From positions 1 through 47,055 of the forward strand of contig NZ_QFQZ01000033.1 in assembly GCF_003243465.1 (NCBI RefSeq): 47,055 nt of DNA. The letters run 5' to 3'. The position numbers and the translations under genes are program-made. The DNA is from Caulobacter segnis. GTDB taxonomy: Bacteria > Pseudomonadota > Alphaproteobacteria > Caulobacterales > Caulobacteraceae. The notes under the pieces are model-generated. The model was not told the origin of the DNA and did no database searches. It saw only the letters and a list, made by a program, of their open reading frames with translations. This document shows positions 33,036 to 39,198 of the stretch, piece by piece. Within the stretch, counting starts at the first letter, position 1. The number at the start of each line of letters is the position of its first letter.

Positions 33036-33060
33036 CACGGCCTGACCGTGTCAGGTCGTG
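33036..33060 (+). terminator. Terminator-like hairpin after the DUF883-like gene
   Basis: CACGGCCTGAC and GTCAGGTCGTG pair over 11 bp (one G-U) around a CGT loop, seven bases after the stop, followed by a loosely T-rich stretch. Confidence 0.65.
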
Positions 33061-33128
33061 AGGTCTAGTCTTGTTTTGGCGCATTGTTCTTCACGCGAAC
33101 CGGGACCACTTCGCGCGAAAAATGCTTG

Positions 33129-33584
33129 CTAGAGACTGAGGCGCTCGGCGTTCACGCCCGCCGCCCGCAAGGCGGCGAGGCGGGCGAACGCCAGCGTCAG
33201 GGCCTTGCGACGCGCCGGCGCCAGAGGGGCGAGCGGCGCCTCGCGCACGACCGCCCCGCCAAAGCCGTCGGCCACCAGCAGGCCCGGCTCGTCTGGCAGC
33301 ACGCCGTCCGGAAAGTTCGGCGCAACGGCGAAGTAGAAGGCGTCGCAGAACGGCGCGTACTCGCCCCATTTCCGATCGACCCGAAAGTCCTCGAGCCCCG
33401 ATTTCACCTCGACAATCAGCACGTCGCCCTTGGGACCCAGCGCCATCAGGTCGGCGCGGCGGCCGTTGGGCAGCGTCACCTCGGCCAGCGGCGCATAGCC
33501 CAGGTCGACGAGCAGCCGCGCCGCCCCGCGCGTGACGGAGAGGGTGGTTTCGGGGCGGCTCTGCAGCTGGATGATCACGTCCAC
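33129..33584 (-). CDS. mmcB: MmcB family DNA repair protein
   Basis: 151 residues of the MmcB family (previously DUF1052), a PD-(D/E)xK nuclease-like fold. RADLMALG supplies the Asp and IVEVKSG the E-x-K part of the motif. In Caulobacter MmcB is associated with resistance to mitomycin C and is SOS-induced. The start is GTG at 33584. A GTTC-N7-GTTC LexA site lies 12 nt upstream, which fits that regulation. Confidence 0.88.
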   Translation of the reverse strand: MDVIIQLQSRPETTLSVTRGAARLLVDLGYAPLAEVTLPNGRRADLMALGPKGDVLIVEVKSGLEDFRVDRKWGEYAPFCDAFYFAVAPNFPDGVLPDEPGLLVADGFGGAVVREAPLAPLAPARRKALTLAFARLAALRAAGVNAERLSL

Positions 33585-33595
33585 GCCGCAATCAT

Positions 33596-33610
33596 GTTCC
33601 AGCTTTGTTC
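33596..33610. promoter_or_regulatory. LexA SOS box GTTC-N7-GTTC before mmcB
   Basis: GTTC CAGCTTT GTTC is a perfect match to the alphaproteobacterial LexA consensus, a direct repeat rather than a palindrome. It ends 12 nt upstream of the mmcB start, so LexA would block the promoter. A small hairpin CGCGGA...TCCGCG follows (33610-33626). Confidence 0.82.
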
Positions 33611-33639
33611 GCGGATCAAGTCCGCGGACTTAAACACAA

Positions 33640-33670
33640 GGCCGCCGACGCATCGGATGCGCCGGCGGCC
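33640..33670 (-). terminator. Terminator of the secreted hydrolase gene
   Basis: Read on the minus strand, GGCCGCCG and CGGCGGCC close a 13-14 bp stem with inner CGCAT/ATGCG, followed by TTGTGTTTAA. It lies 31 nt past the stop of the gene ending at 33701. Confidence 0.8.
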
Positions 33671-33700
33671 AATGTTCGCCCGGGTTGGGTCGTCCCGCGA

Positions 33701-34480
33701 TCAGTTCGTCTTCTGGCTCGCCGTCTTCGCGGCCTTGTCGATGACATTGGCGACCGCTTCCGGCTGGCTGAGGAAGACGACGTGGCTGCCCTTGATCTCG
33801 ACGGTCTGGGCGCCGATGCGGGCGGCGGTCTTACGCAGCAGCTTCGGATCGATGGCGCCGTCCTCGGTCGCCACGATGAAAGAGCTGGGCTTCACGCGCC
33901 AGGCGGCCTTGGTGACCTTGTCACCGAAGGCGGACATGGCGATCGGAACCTGGGAGTCGCGCATGAAGGCCGCGTCCGCGTCGCTGACGTCGCCGGCGAA
34001 ACCGGACTTGAACTTGGCCAGGTTGACGAAGCCGAAGCCGTCCGACTGGGTCTCGATGACGAAGCCGGGAGGGGCGGGGATTTCGGCGAACTGGTCGCCG
34101 GTCGACTCGCCGGTGTCGGGCGCCAGGGCGGCGACATAGACCAGGCCAGCGACCTTGGGGTCATTGCCGGCTTCGGTGATCACCGTGCCGCCGTAGGAGT
34201 GGCCGACCAGGATGGTCGGGCCGTCCTGGCGGGCCAGGACGCGTCGGGTCGCGGCGACGTCGTCGGCCAGGGAGGTCAGGGGGTTCTGGACGACGCTGAC
34301 CTTGTAGCCCTTGGCGGTCAGGCGGTCGTAGACCCCGCGCCAGCCCGACCCGTCGGCGAAGGCGCCGTGGACCAGGACGACGTTATGGACGTTCGCCGGA
34401 ATGGTCTGGGCTTGCGCGGCGGAGGCCAGGCCGGCGAAGGCGGCCGCGGCGATCAGAATGGTGCGGAACGATCGGGTCAT
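33701..34480 (-). CDS. Secreted alpha/beta hydrolase, partner of OhrR-like regulator
   Basis: 259 residues with a signal peptide (cleavage near AQA-QTIPA). Oxyanion-hole motif VLVHGAFADGSGW, nucleophile elbow GHSYGG, and late His in IKGSHVVFLSQP. It is paralogous to the enzyme at 1881-2702, sharing VQNPLTSLADDVAA and DPKVAGLVYVAA-type segments. It is divergent from a MarR/OhrR-like gene, with palindromic TATCGCGATA sites between them, so it is probably the regulator's target. The substrate is unknown. Confidence 0.87.
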   Translation of the reverse strand: MTRSFRTILIAAAAFAGLASAAQAQTIPANVHNVVLVHGAFADGSGWRGVYDRLTAKGYKVSVVQNPLTSLADDVAATRRVLARQDGPTILVGHSYGGTVITEAGNDPKVAGLVYVAALAPDTGESTGDQFAEIPAPPGFVIETQSDGFGFVNLAKFKSGFAGDVSDADAAFMRDSQVPIAMSAFGDKVTKAAWRVKPSSFIVATEDGAIDPKLLRKTAARIGAQTVEIKGSHVVFLSQPEAVANVIDKAAKTASQKTN

Positions 34481-34500
34481 GGGTGTCTCCTCTCAATCTT

Positions 34501-34580
34501 TTGCGATATCGTTTATCGCGATAATTATCTTGTAGTGGCGGCATTCGGCCGCGTCCAGCAAAAAATTATCGCGATATGTT
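34501..34580. promoter_or_regulatory. Divergent regulatory region with two TATCGCGATA sites
   Basis: TTATCGCGATAA (34513-34524, perfect palindrome) and TTATCGCGATAT (34566-34577) sit near the hydrolase and MarR ends of the intergenic region respectively. GCGATATC at 34503 and ATTATC at 34525 are further partial matches. This AT-rich block stands out in GC-rich DNA and is the likely operator of the OhrR-like protein. Confidence 0.75.
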
Positions 34581-34620
34581 TTATTGCCGCTCGCGCCTAT
34601 ATAGGGGACAGGAGACCACC

Positions 34621-35097
34621 ATGACCGACACGCCCCCGCTCCCCCTCGACGGCCAGCTCTGCTACGCCATCTACTCCGCCGGCATCGCCATCCAGAGGAC
34701 CTACAAGCCTCTGCTCGATGGCCTCGGCCTGACCTACCCGCAGTATCTGGTGCTGAACCTGCTGTGGGCCGAGGACGGTCAGCCGGTGGGCCGTCTCGCC
34801 GACCGGCTGGCGCTGGAGTCCAGCACCCTGACGCCCCTGCTCAAGCGTCTCGAGGCCGGGGGCATGGTGCGGCGCGCGCGCAATCCCGATAACGAGCGCC
34901 AGGTGATCATCACCCTGACCCCGGCGGGACGCGATCTGCGTCAGAAGGCGGGCTGTCTGGCCGCGGCCCTGCTCGAGGCGTCGGGCCATGCGCCCGACGA
35001 CCTGAACGCCCTCAACGATCGAATTCGCCAGCTGCGCGACGACATCTATCGGGGCGCGGGCGGCTGGCGCGCGGGGGCGGAGCCTGACGAGACCTGA
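34621..35097 (+). CDS. MarR-family regulator, OhrR-like
   Basis: A 158-residue MarR protein closest by eye to OhrR. LCYAIYSA carries the peroxidatic cysteine (Cys14), GLTYPQYLVL and LESSTLTPLLKRLEAGGMV are the conserved helices of the DNA-binding domain, and a second cysteine, Cys112, could act as in two-Cys OhrR. OhrR senses organic hydroperoxides and normally represses ohr; no ohr gene is here, and the divergent gene is instead a secreted hydrolase. AGGAG lies seven bases before the ATG. Confidence 0.85.
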   Translation: MTDTPPLPLDGQLCYAIYSAGIAIQRTYKPLLDGLGLTYPQYLVLNLLWAEDGQPVGRLADRLALESSTLTPLLKRLEAGGMVRRARNPDNERQVIITLTPAGRDLRQKAGCLAAALLEASGHAPDDLNALNDRIRQLRDDIYRGAGGWRAGAEPDET

Positions 35098-35109
35098 ACG
35101 CCGGGCAGG

Positions 35110-35379
35110 TCAGGCGCCCCTGGGCTCGTAGACCACGCGGCACTCGCCGTCGATCGTCGTGTAGCGATGGCTGGCGGCGTCGACGAACGAGATCCGGCCC
35201 TCGTCGTATTCGACCTTGCCGGTCGAGCGACCCTTGAAGGTTTCGGTCCCGTAGCTCCAGCAGGTGATGTCGGCTGGGCGATCGGTCCAGGTCGCGTCGT
35301 TGCGGGCGCGCTTGCTGTCGGTGCAGGCGGTGGTGGCCACGAGGCCGGCGAGGGCGAGGCAGATCAGGGCGGCTTTCAT
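35110..35379 (-). CDS. Small lipoprotein of unknown function
   Basis: 89 residues with a lipoprotein signal (MKAALICLALAGLVATTAC; Cys19 is the lipidation site). The mature part is short, with WSYGTETFKGRSTGKVEYDEG and two cysteines that could form a disulphide. I recognise no family. It is convergent with the MarR gene and 33 nt downstream of nothing on its own strand except the Blc gene's end, which lies on its other side. Confidence 0.65.
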   Translation of the reverse strand: MKAALICLALAGLVATTACTDSKRARNDATWTDRPADITCWSYGTETFKGRSTGKVEYDEGRISFVDAASHRYTTIDGECRVVYEPRGA

Positions 35380-35433
35380 GTCCGCACTGTTCCACGCCAT
35401 GGTCCGCGCCGAAAGCCCGACTTGGCGCCCGTC

Positions 35434-35967
35434 TTACGGGGTCGGCTGCTTGGTCTGGCGCAGCATGCCGACGTCGTAGCCCAGCGCCTTGGCGCGAGCG
35501 GTCAGCGCCTCGCGATCGGCGGGCGTCGGCAGCCGGCGCGACAGCAACCAGAGATATTTGCCCGAGCCCTCGCCGACGATCGCCCAGCTGTAGTCGTCGG
35601 CGCGGTCAAGGACCCAATAGTCACCGAAGAACGGACCGAAGAAGCTGACCTTCAGCTTGGCGTTGGTGGTGGTGTCGACGATCTTGGCCTTGCCTTCGGC
35701 CGTCTTCACCGGGCCGTCCAGCGCGCCCTGGCGGCAGGTGTTCAGCACCCGGATCAGGCCGTCGGTGCGCTTGGAATATTCGGCGGTGACGCCTTCGCAG
35801 CCCTTCTCGAACCGCATGTCGTAGCGCGCGACCTCGTACCACTTGCCCAGATAGCGATCGAGCTCGACGGCCTTGGCCGGCTGCGGCGGGTTCGGATTAC
35901 CGCTGGGACCGGACACGCAGGCGCTCAGCGCCAGGACGAGCGGCAGGGCGAGAAGGGCGGCGCGCAT
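35434..35967 (-). CDS. blc: Lipocalin (Blc type) lipoprotein
   Basis: 177 residues with a lipobox LSAC (Cys17). The lipocalin signature appears as YLGKWYEVARYDMRFEKGC (G-x-W motif), then VLDRADDYSWAIVGEGSGKYLWLLSR, which is highly typical of bacterial Blc. Blc is an outer-membrane lipocalin that binds lysophospholipids and fatty acids and is expressed in envelope stress or stationary phase. It is a single gene on the minus strand. Confidence 0.92.
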   Translation of the reverse strand: MRAALLALPLVLALSACVSGPSGNPNPPQPAKAVELDRYLGKWYEVARYDMRFEKGCEGVTAEYSKRTDGLIRVLNTCRQGALDGPVKTAEGKAKIVDTTTNAKLKVSFFGPFFGDYWVLDRADDYSWAIVGEGSGKYLWLLSRRLPTPADREALTARAKALGYDVGMLRQTKQPTP

Positions 35968-36048
35968 GGAAGCTCCGGGAATAAAGGCGATCGACCGAGG
36001 TTACGATGCAAGGCGCGCCGCGGACGCAGCGGGACCGTGAAACGACGA

Positions 36049-36076
36049 CCGCCCCGCCGGGGTTCCGACGGGGCGG
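36049..36076 (-). terminator. Terminator of the diiron protein gene
   Basis: On the minus strand CCGCCCCGTCGG and CCGGCGGGGCGG pair over 12 bp (one G-T), loop AACC, followed by TCGTCGTTTC. It lies 30 nt past the stop of the gene ending at 36106. Confidence 0.75.
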
Positions 36077-36105
36077 CGCTGCGCCGGGCAGGGTGGTGGG
36101 ACGCC

Positions 36106-37233
36106 CTATTCGGCGGCGATGCTGACCGCCGAAACGGGTCGGTCCTTGAAGTTGATCGCCTGCAGGTGGCGGATGCCTTCCTCGGCGATGTCGTCGCCGA
36201 CCATCCGCTCGCCCTCGCTCTTCAGTTCATCGAGGTCGACGTACATGGCGTAGAAGGCCCGCGTGCGGTCGGTGATGATGCCGGCGTTGAGCAGCGTCTT
36301 GACCAGCACCCGGAAGATGTTTGTCTGCTCCTTCATGTTCTCGCGACGCACGTCGTCGGTCATGATCTTCCCGTACTCCTCGACCACCTTGTCGGGGTCC
36401 AGGCCGAACTCGGCGTAGAGGTCGAGCTGCTGGTGCGGGGAGACCAGGTTGAACAGCAGGGTCTGGAAGCAGTGCGCGGCCCAGTCCTCGATGATCGCGT
36501 GCTCCTCGGCCGAGAGCTTGGGCACCGTGCGGTCGGCCCAGATCTTCCCGAACTTGTGGTGGAAGGCCTCGTCGGTCATCACCAGCTGCAAGAGCTTCTT
36601 CCCGACCGGGTCGTGGATCGTGTTGTAGAAGGTGGCGAAGGCGCCCATGGCCAGGCCCTCGACCAGCATCTGCATGCCGATGATCTTCTTGTAGACCTCC
36701 GGCGCGCCGATGATCTCGACCAGCAGGCTCTTCAGGGCCGGGCCGCACTCGACCGGCCGCCCCCAGCGGGCCTTGATGTACTTGGCGAAGGCCGTGACGT
36801 GGCGAGCCTCCTCGCGCGTCTGGTTGGCGGCGTATTCCTGCGCGCCCTGGTCCTTCAGCACGTGGCACAGGCTGGCCGACAGGTTCAGCGCGCCCTGCTC
36901 GCCGTGCAGGATCGACGAGAAGTTCCGCAGCACCGACTGGTTGATGAAGCGGATGCGCTGCTTGGGATCGGACAGGTGGTTGGAGACGTAGTCGGTCGAC
37001 AGGGCGATGACCATGTCCTCGGGAACCAGCGCCTGGTTCTCCATGTCGAACGGCTCGTCGAAGTCGATATAGGCCTTGTCCAGCGGATCCCAGAAGTGGT
37101 CATGGGTCGCGGAGATGATCTTGTCGAAGGCGGTCGAGCGGTTCTCGTACCGATCGAGCTCGAGCATCGCCTCGAAGTCGTCCGGCGCCACCGCGTCGTA
37201 CATGGCGTCCTTGGTGATGTTCTTGTCCGTCAT
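36106..37233 (-). CDS. Ferritin-like diiron protein
   Basis: 375 residues, largely helical, with a complete carboxylate-bridged diiron ligand set visible: Glu112 (HGEQGALN), Glu142 and His145 (EEARH), Glu192 (LVEGLAMG), Glu222 and His225 (DEAFHHKFG). This E-ExxH-E-ExxH pattern is shared by ribonucleotide reductase R2, bacterial diiron oxygenases (AurF-like) and ferritins. It is too divergent to call NrdB and lacks an obvious radical Tyr context. Its role is unknown. An FNR/FixK-like box lies about 106 nt upstream. Confidence 0.8.
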   Translation of the reverse strand: MTDKNITKDAMYDAVAPDDFEAMLELDRYENRSTAFDKIISATHDHFWDPLDKAYIDFDEPFDMENQALVPEDMVIALSTDYVSNHLSDPKQRIRFINQSVLRNFSSILHGEQGALNLSASLCHVLKDQGAQEYAANQTREEARHVTAFAKYIKARWGRPVECGPALKSLLVEIIGAPEVYKKIIGMQMLVEGLAMGAFATFYNTIHDPVGKKLLQLVMTDEAFHHKFGKIWADRTVPKLSAEEHAIIEDWAAHCFQTLLFNLVSPHQQLDLYAEFGLDPDKVVEEYGKIMTDDVRRENMKEQTNIFRVLVKTLLNAGIITDRTRAFYAMYVDLDELKSEGERMVGDDIAEEGIRHLQAINFKDRPVSAVSIAAE

Positions 37234-37338
37234 GGCGTGGCTCCCTAATCGCCCCGTGTCATGGCTTTGAGCGACATGGCTTGTGACGGGTCCGTCTTGC
37301 GCGGATCCTCGTCGATCTGAACACTGTCAACTCAAGGC

Positions 37339-37352
37339 TTGACGCGGGTCAA
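37339..37352. promoter_or_regulatory. FNR/FixK-type box TTGAC-N4-GTCAA
   Basis: TTGACGCGGGTCAA is a perfect inverted repeat of the CRP/FNR family form (TTGA-N6-TCAA). It lies between the divergent diiron gene (start 37233) and sirtuin gene (start 37407). A third half-site GTCAA precedes it (37327-37331). Caulobacter FixK recognises TTGA-N6-TCAA-like sites. Confidence 0.7.
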
Positions 37353-37406
37353 ATTAAAAATGACGGAGGCGTCAGGTTTGTTGGCCAAGAGGGGCTTGGA
37401 GGCGGA

Positions 37407-38111
37407 ATGAGACTCTTCGTGCTGACAGGAGCGGGCGTCTCGGCCGAGAGCGGCCTGGGCACCTTCCGCGACAAGGATGGCGTCTGGACGAGGTACGACC
37501 TCCGAGACGTCGCCACGCCCGAGGGCTTCGCGCGCGACCGGGCCCTGGTCCGCGCCTTCTACAACGCGCGCCGCGCCAATCTCGCCGACGCCGCGCCCAA
37601 TGCGGCGCACGTGGCGCTCGCCAAGCTGGAAGCGGACCTCTCCGCGCGGAGCGGCGAGCTCTATCTCTGCACCCAGAACGTCGATGACCTGCACGAAAAG
37701 GCCGGCTCGCGGCGCGTGGTCCACATGCACGGCGAGCTGGGCGTGACCCGCTGTGACCACTGCCAGGCGCTGAAGCCCGACATGACGCCCTTGACCGCCG
37801 AGGCCGTCTGCGAGGCCTGCGGCCTGGCGGACGGCGCGAGGCCGCATGTGGTCTGGTTCGGCGAGATGCCGCTGTTCCTGGACGAGATCGACGAGGCCCT
37901 GTCGCGCGCCGACCTGTTCGTCTCGATCGGCACGTCTGGCTCGGTCTACCCCGCCGCCGGCTTTGTGGCGCAAGCGCGGGCGATGGGCGTGGCGACCTGC
38001 GAGATCAATCTGGAGCCCTCGGCCAACGCCTACATGTTCGACGACAAGCTCTACGGTCCTGCGAGCGAGGTCGTGCCGGCCTGGGTGGAACGGGTGCTGA
38101 ACGGCCTCTAG
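37407..38111 (+). CDS. cobB: NAD-dependent sirtuin deacylase
   Basis: A 234-residue CobB-type sirtuin. NAD motif GAGVSAESGLGTFRD, TQNVDDLHE, catalytic His108 in HMHGEL, and zinc cysteines Cys116/119/135/138. Tyr52 and Arg55 (YNARR) form the Y-x-x-R motif of class III sirtuins, which marks desuccinylase as well as deacetylase activity. GGAGG precedes the ATG. Its stop shares a single CTAG with the convergent SWIM gene. An FNR-like box lies 55 nt upstream. Confidence 0.93.
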   Translation: MRLFVLTGAGVSAESGLGTFRDKDGVWTRYDLRDVATPEGFARDRALVRAFYNARRANLADAAPNAAHVALAKLEADLSARSGELYLCTQNVDDLHEKAGSRRVVHMHGELGVTRCDHCQALKPDMTPLTAEAVCEACGLADGARPHVVWFGEMPLFLDEIDEALSRADLFVSIGTSGSVYPAAGFVAQARAMGVATCEINLEPSANAYMFDDKLYGPASEVVPAWVERVLNGL

Positions 38112-38512
38112 CGCCCCTCCAGCGCCGCCAGCACCGCCGGTTGCAGGCGGGCCAGTTCGGCGAGCCGCTCGACCAGGGCTTCCTTGCTATCCACCGCCAG
38201 GCCGTCGCGCAGGCGGGCCATGCGGTCGCGGACCTTCCCGAGATCGGCGGCGTTGGCGGCGGCGACCACGGCCGCCTGGTGCTTGCAGGCGCCGAACTTC
38301 TCGAAGCCGGGGCAGGTGCAGGTTCCGTCGCCCGCTGGGGCCCACAGCTGCACGACATAGAGGTCGCCGACGCTGCCGGTGACGTGGGCGGTGACCTTCT
38401 CGTCCTCGATCGCCACGAGGTCGACATCGCCCTTCTCGGCCATTGCGACGCCGGTGTCGAACCAGCGCTCGTCCATCCGTTCGCGCCAGGCTTCGGTGTC
38501 GAAGAAGCTCAT
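38108..38512 (-). CDS. SWIM zinc-finger protein
   Basis: 134 residues. The SWIM finger is CTCPGFEKFGACKH (C-x-C-x(n)-C-x-H), preceded by beta strands VTAHVTGSVGDLYVVQLW. The rest is helical. SWIM domains bind DNA or protein; this small stand-alone form has no known role. Its ATG overlaps the stop of the zincin gene (ATGA), so the two are coupled, and GAGGA lies six bases upstream. Confidence 0.85.
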   Translation of the reverse strand: MSFFDTEAWRERMDERWFDTGVAMAEKGDVDLVAIEDEKVTAHVTGSVGDLYVVQLWAPAGDGTCTCPGFEKFGACKHQAAVVAAANAADLGKVRDRMARLRDGLAVDSKEALVERLAELARLQPAVLAALEGR

Positions 38513-38910
38513 GCCTCGTCCTCGATGCGGTGGATGTCGTCGTCCGACAGGCCGAAATGGTGGCCGATCTCGTGGACCAGCACGTGCGTGATCAGGTCGC
38601 CGAGGCTGACGTCGCCGCGCTCGACCCATTCGTCGAGGATCGGCCGACGGTACAGGAACACCCGCGACGGCTGGGTCGCGAAGTCCAGCACCGAGCGCTG
38701 GGACAGGTCGACGCCCTGGTAAAGGCCGGTCAGCTCGAACGGATCCTGGATGCCCAGGGCGTCCAGCACCTCCTCGTCGGGGAAGTCGTCGACCCGGATC
38801 ACGACCTCGCCGGCCAGCTGTCTAAAGCCGTCGGGCAGGGCGTCGAAGGCCGCCTTGCCGAGGGCGGCGAAGTCGTCCAGCGACGGGGCGAGGCGGTCGG
38901 ACCAGGTCAT
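38509..38910 (-). CDS. Zincin-like metallopeptidase
   Basis: 133 residues of the small metallopeptidase family (PF06262-like). The zinc motif is HVLVHEIGHHFGLSDDD (HExxHxxG...D), and the segment FLYRRPILDEWVERGDVSLGDLI matches the helix preceding it. These are predicted soluble zincins without known substrates. I chose the ATG at 38910 (MTWSDRLAPS); a GTG at 38919 is also in frame. It is coupled to the SWIM gene and divergent from divL. Confidence 0.85.
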   Translation of the reverse strand: MTWSDRLAPSLDDFAALGKAAFDALPDGFRQLAGEVVIRVDDFPDEEVLDALGIQDPFELTGLYQGVDLSQRSVLDFATQPSRVFLYRRPILDEWVERGDVSLGDLITHVLVHEIGHHFGLSDDDIHRIEDEA

Positions 38911-38959
38911 GGACTCCACATAGAGCGATTGGCGGACGGCGCCATAGCTCTTCTCCGAT

Positions 38960-39081
38960 CTTCCCGGCGAATGCCGGGACCCAGATCGAGGGCGCCGGGA
39001 TCTGACGGCCTGTCTGAGCGAAACGGCGCGAAATCCCTAAGCACTCTTGGTGTATCTGGGCCCCGGCATTCGCTGGGGAAT
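38960..39081. repeat. REPIN-like palindromic doublet (family B, copy 2)
   Basis: Left arm 38960-38986 is identical to the left arm of copy 1 over 27 bases. Inverted right arm 39054-39081. The 67-nt spacer is unrelated to the other copies. It lies in the divergent promoter region of the zincin gene and divL, 118 nt before divL. Confidence 0.85.
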
Positions 39082-39157
39082 TCGGAAAGAAGGAAAATCG
39101 CGGCGACGGGCCATGGGTGGCCTTGATCGCGTTCTGGCCATGACCCGACTAATCTGG

Positions 39158-39168
39158 GATTCTGATTC
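39158..39168. promoter_or_regulatory. Tandem CcrM sites (GANTC) before divL
   Basis: GATTC at 39158-39162 and again at 39164-39168, one base apart, about 31 nt upstream of the divL ATG. In Caulobacter, GANTC near a promoter often marks CcrM/GcrA cell-cycle control. A possible TTGATC/ACTAAT promoter pair lies just upstream (39124-39153, spacing 18). Confidence 0.6.
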
Positions 39169-39198
39169 GAAGACCCGCTGGGGCAGCGACCCGTTTTG

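Noticed and set aside
35167..37248. 693-codon plus-strand frame opposite the lipocalin and diiron genes
   Set aside because: Crosses two gene boundaries and a terminator on the other strand; composition is that of an antisense shadow.
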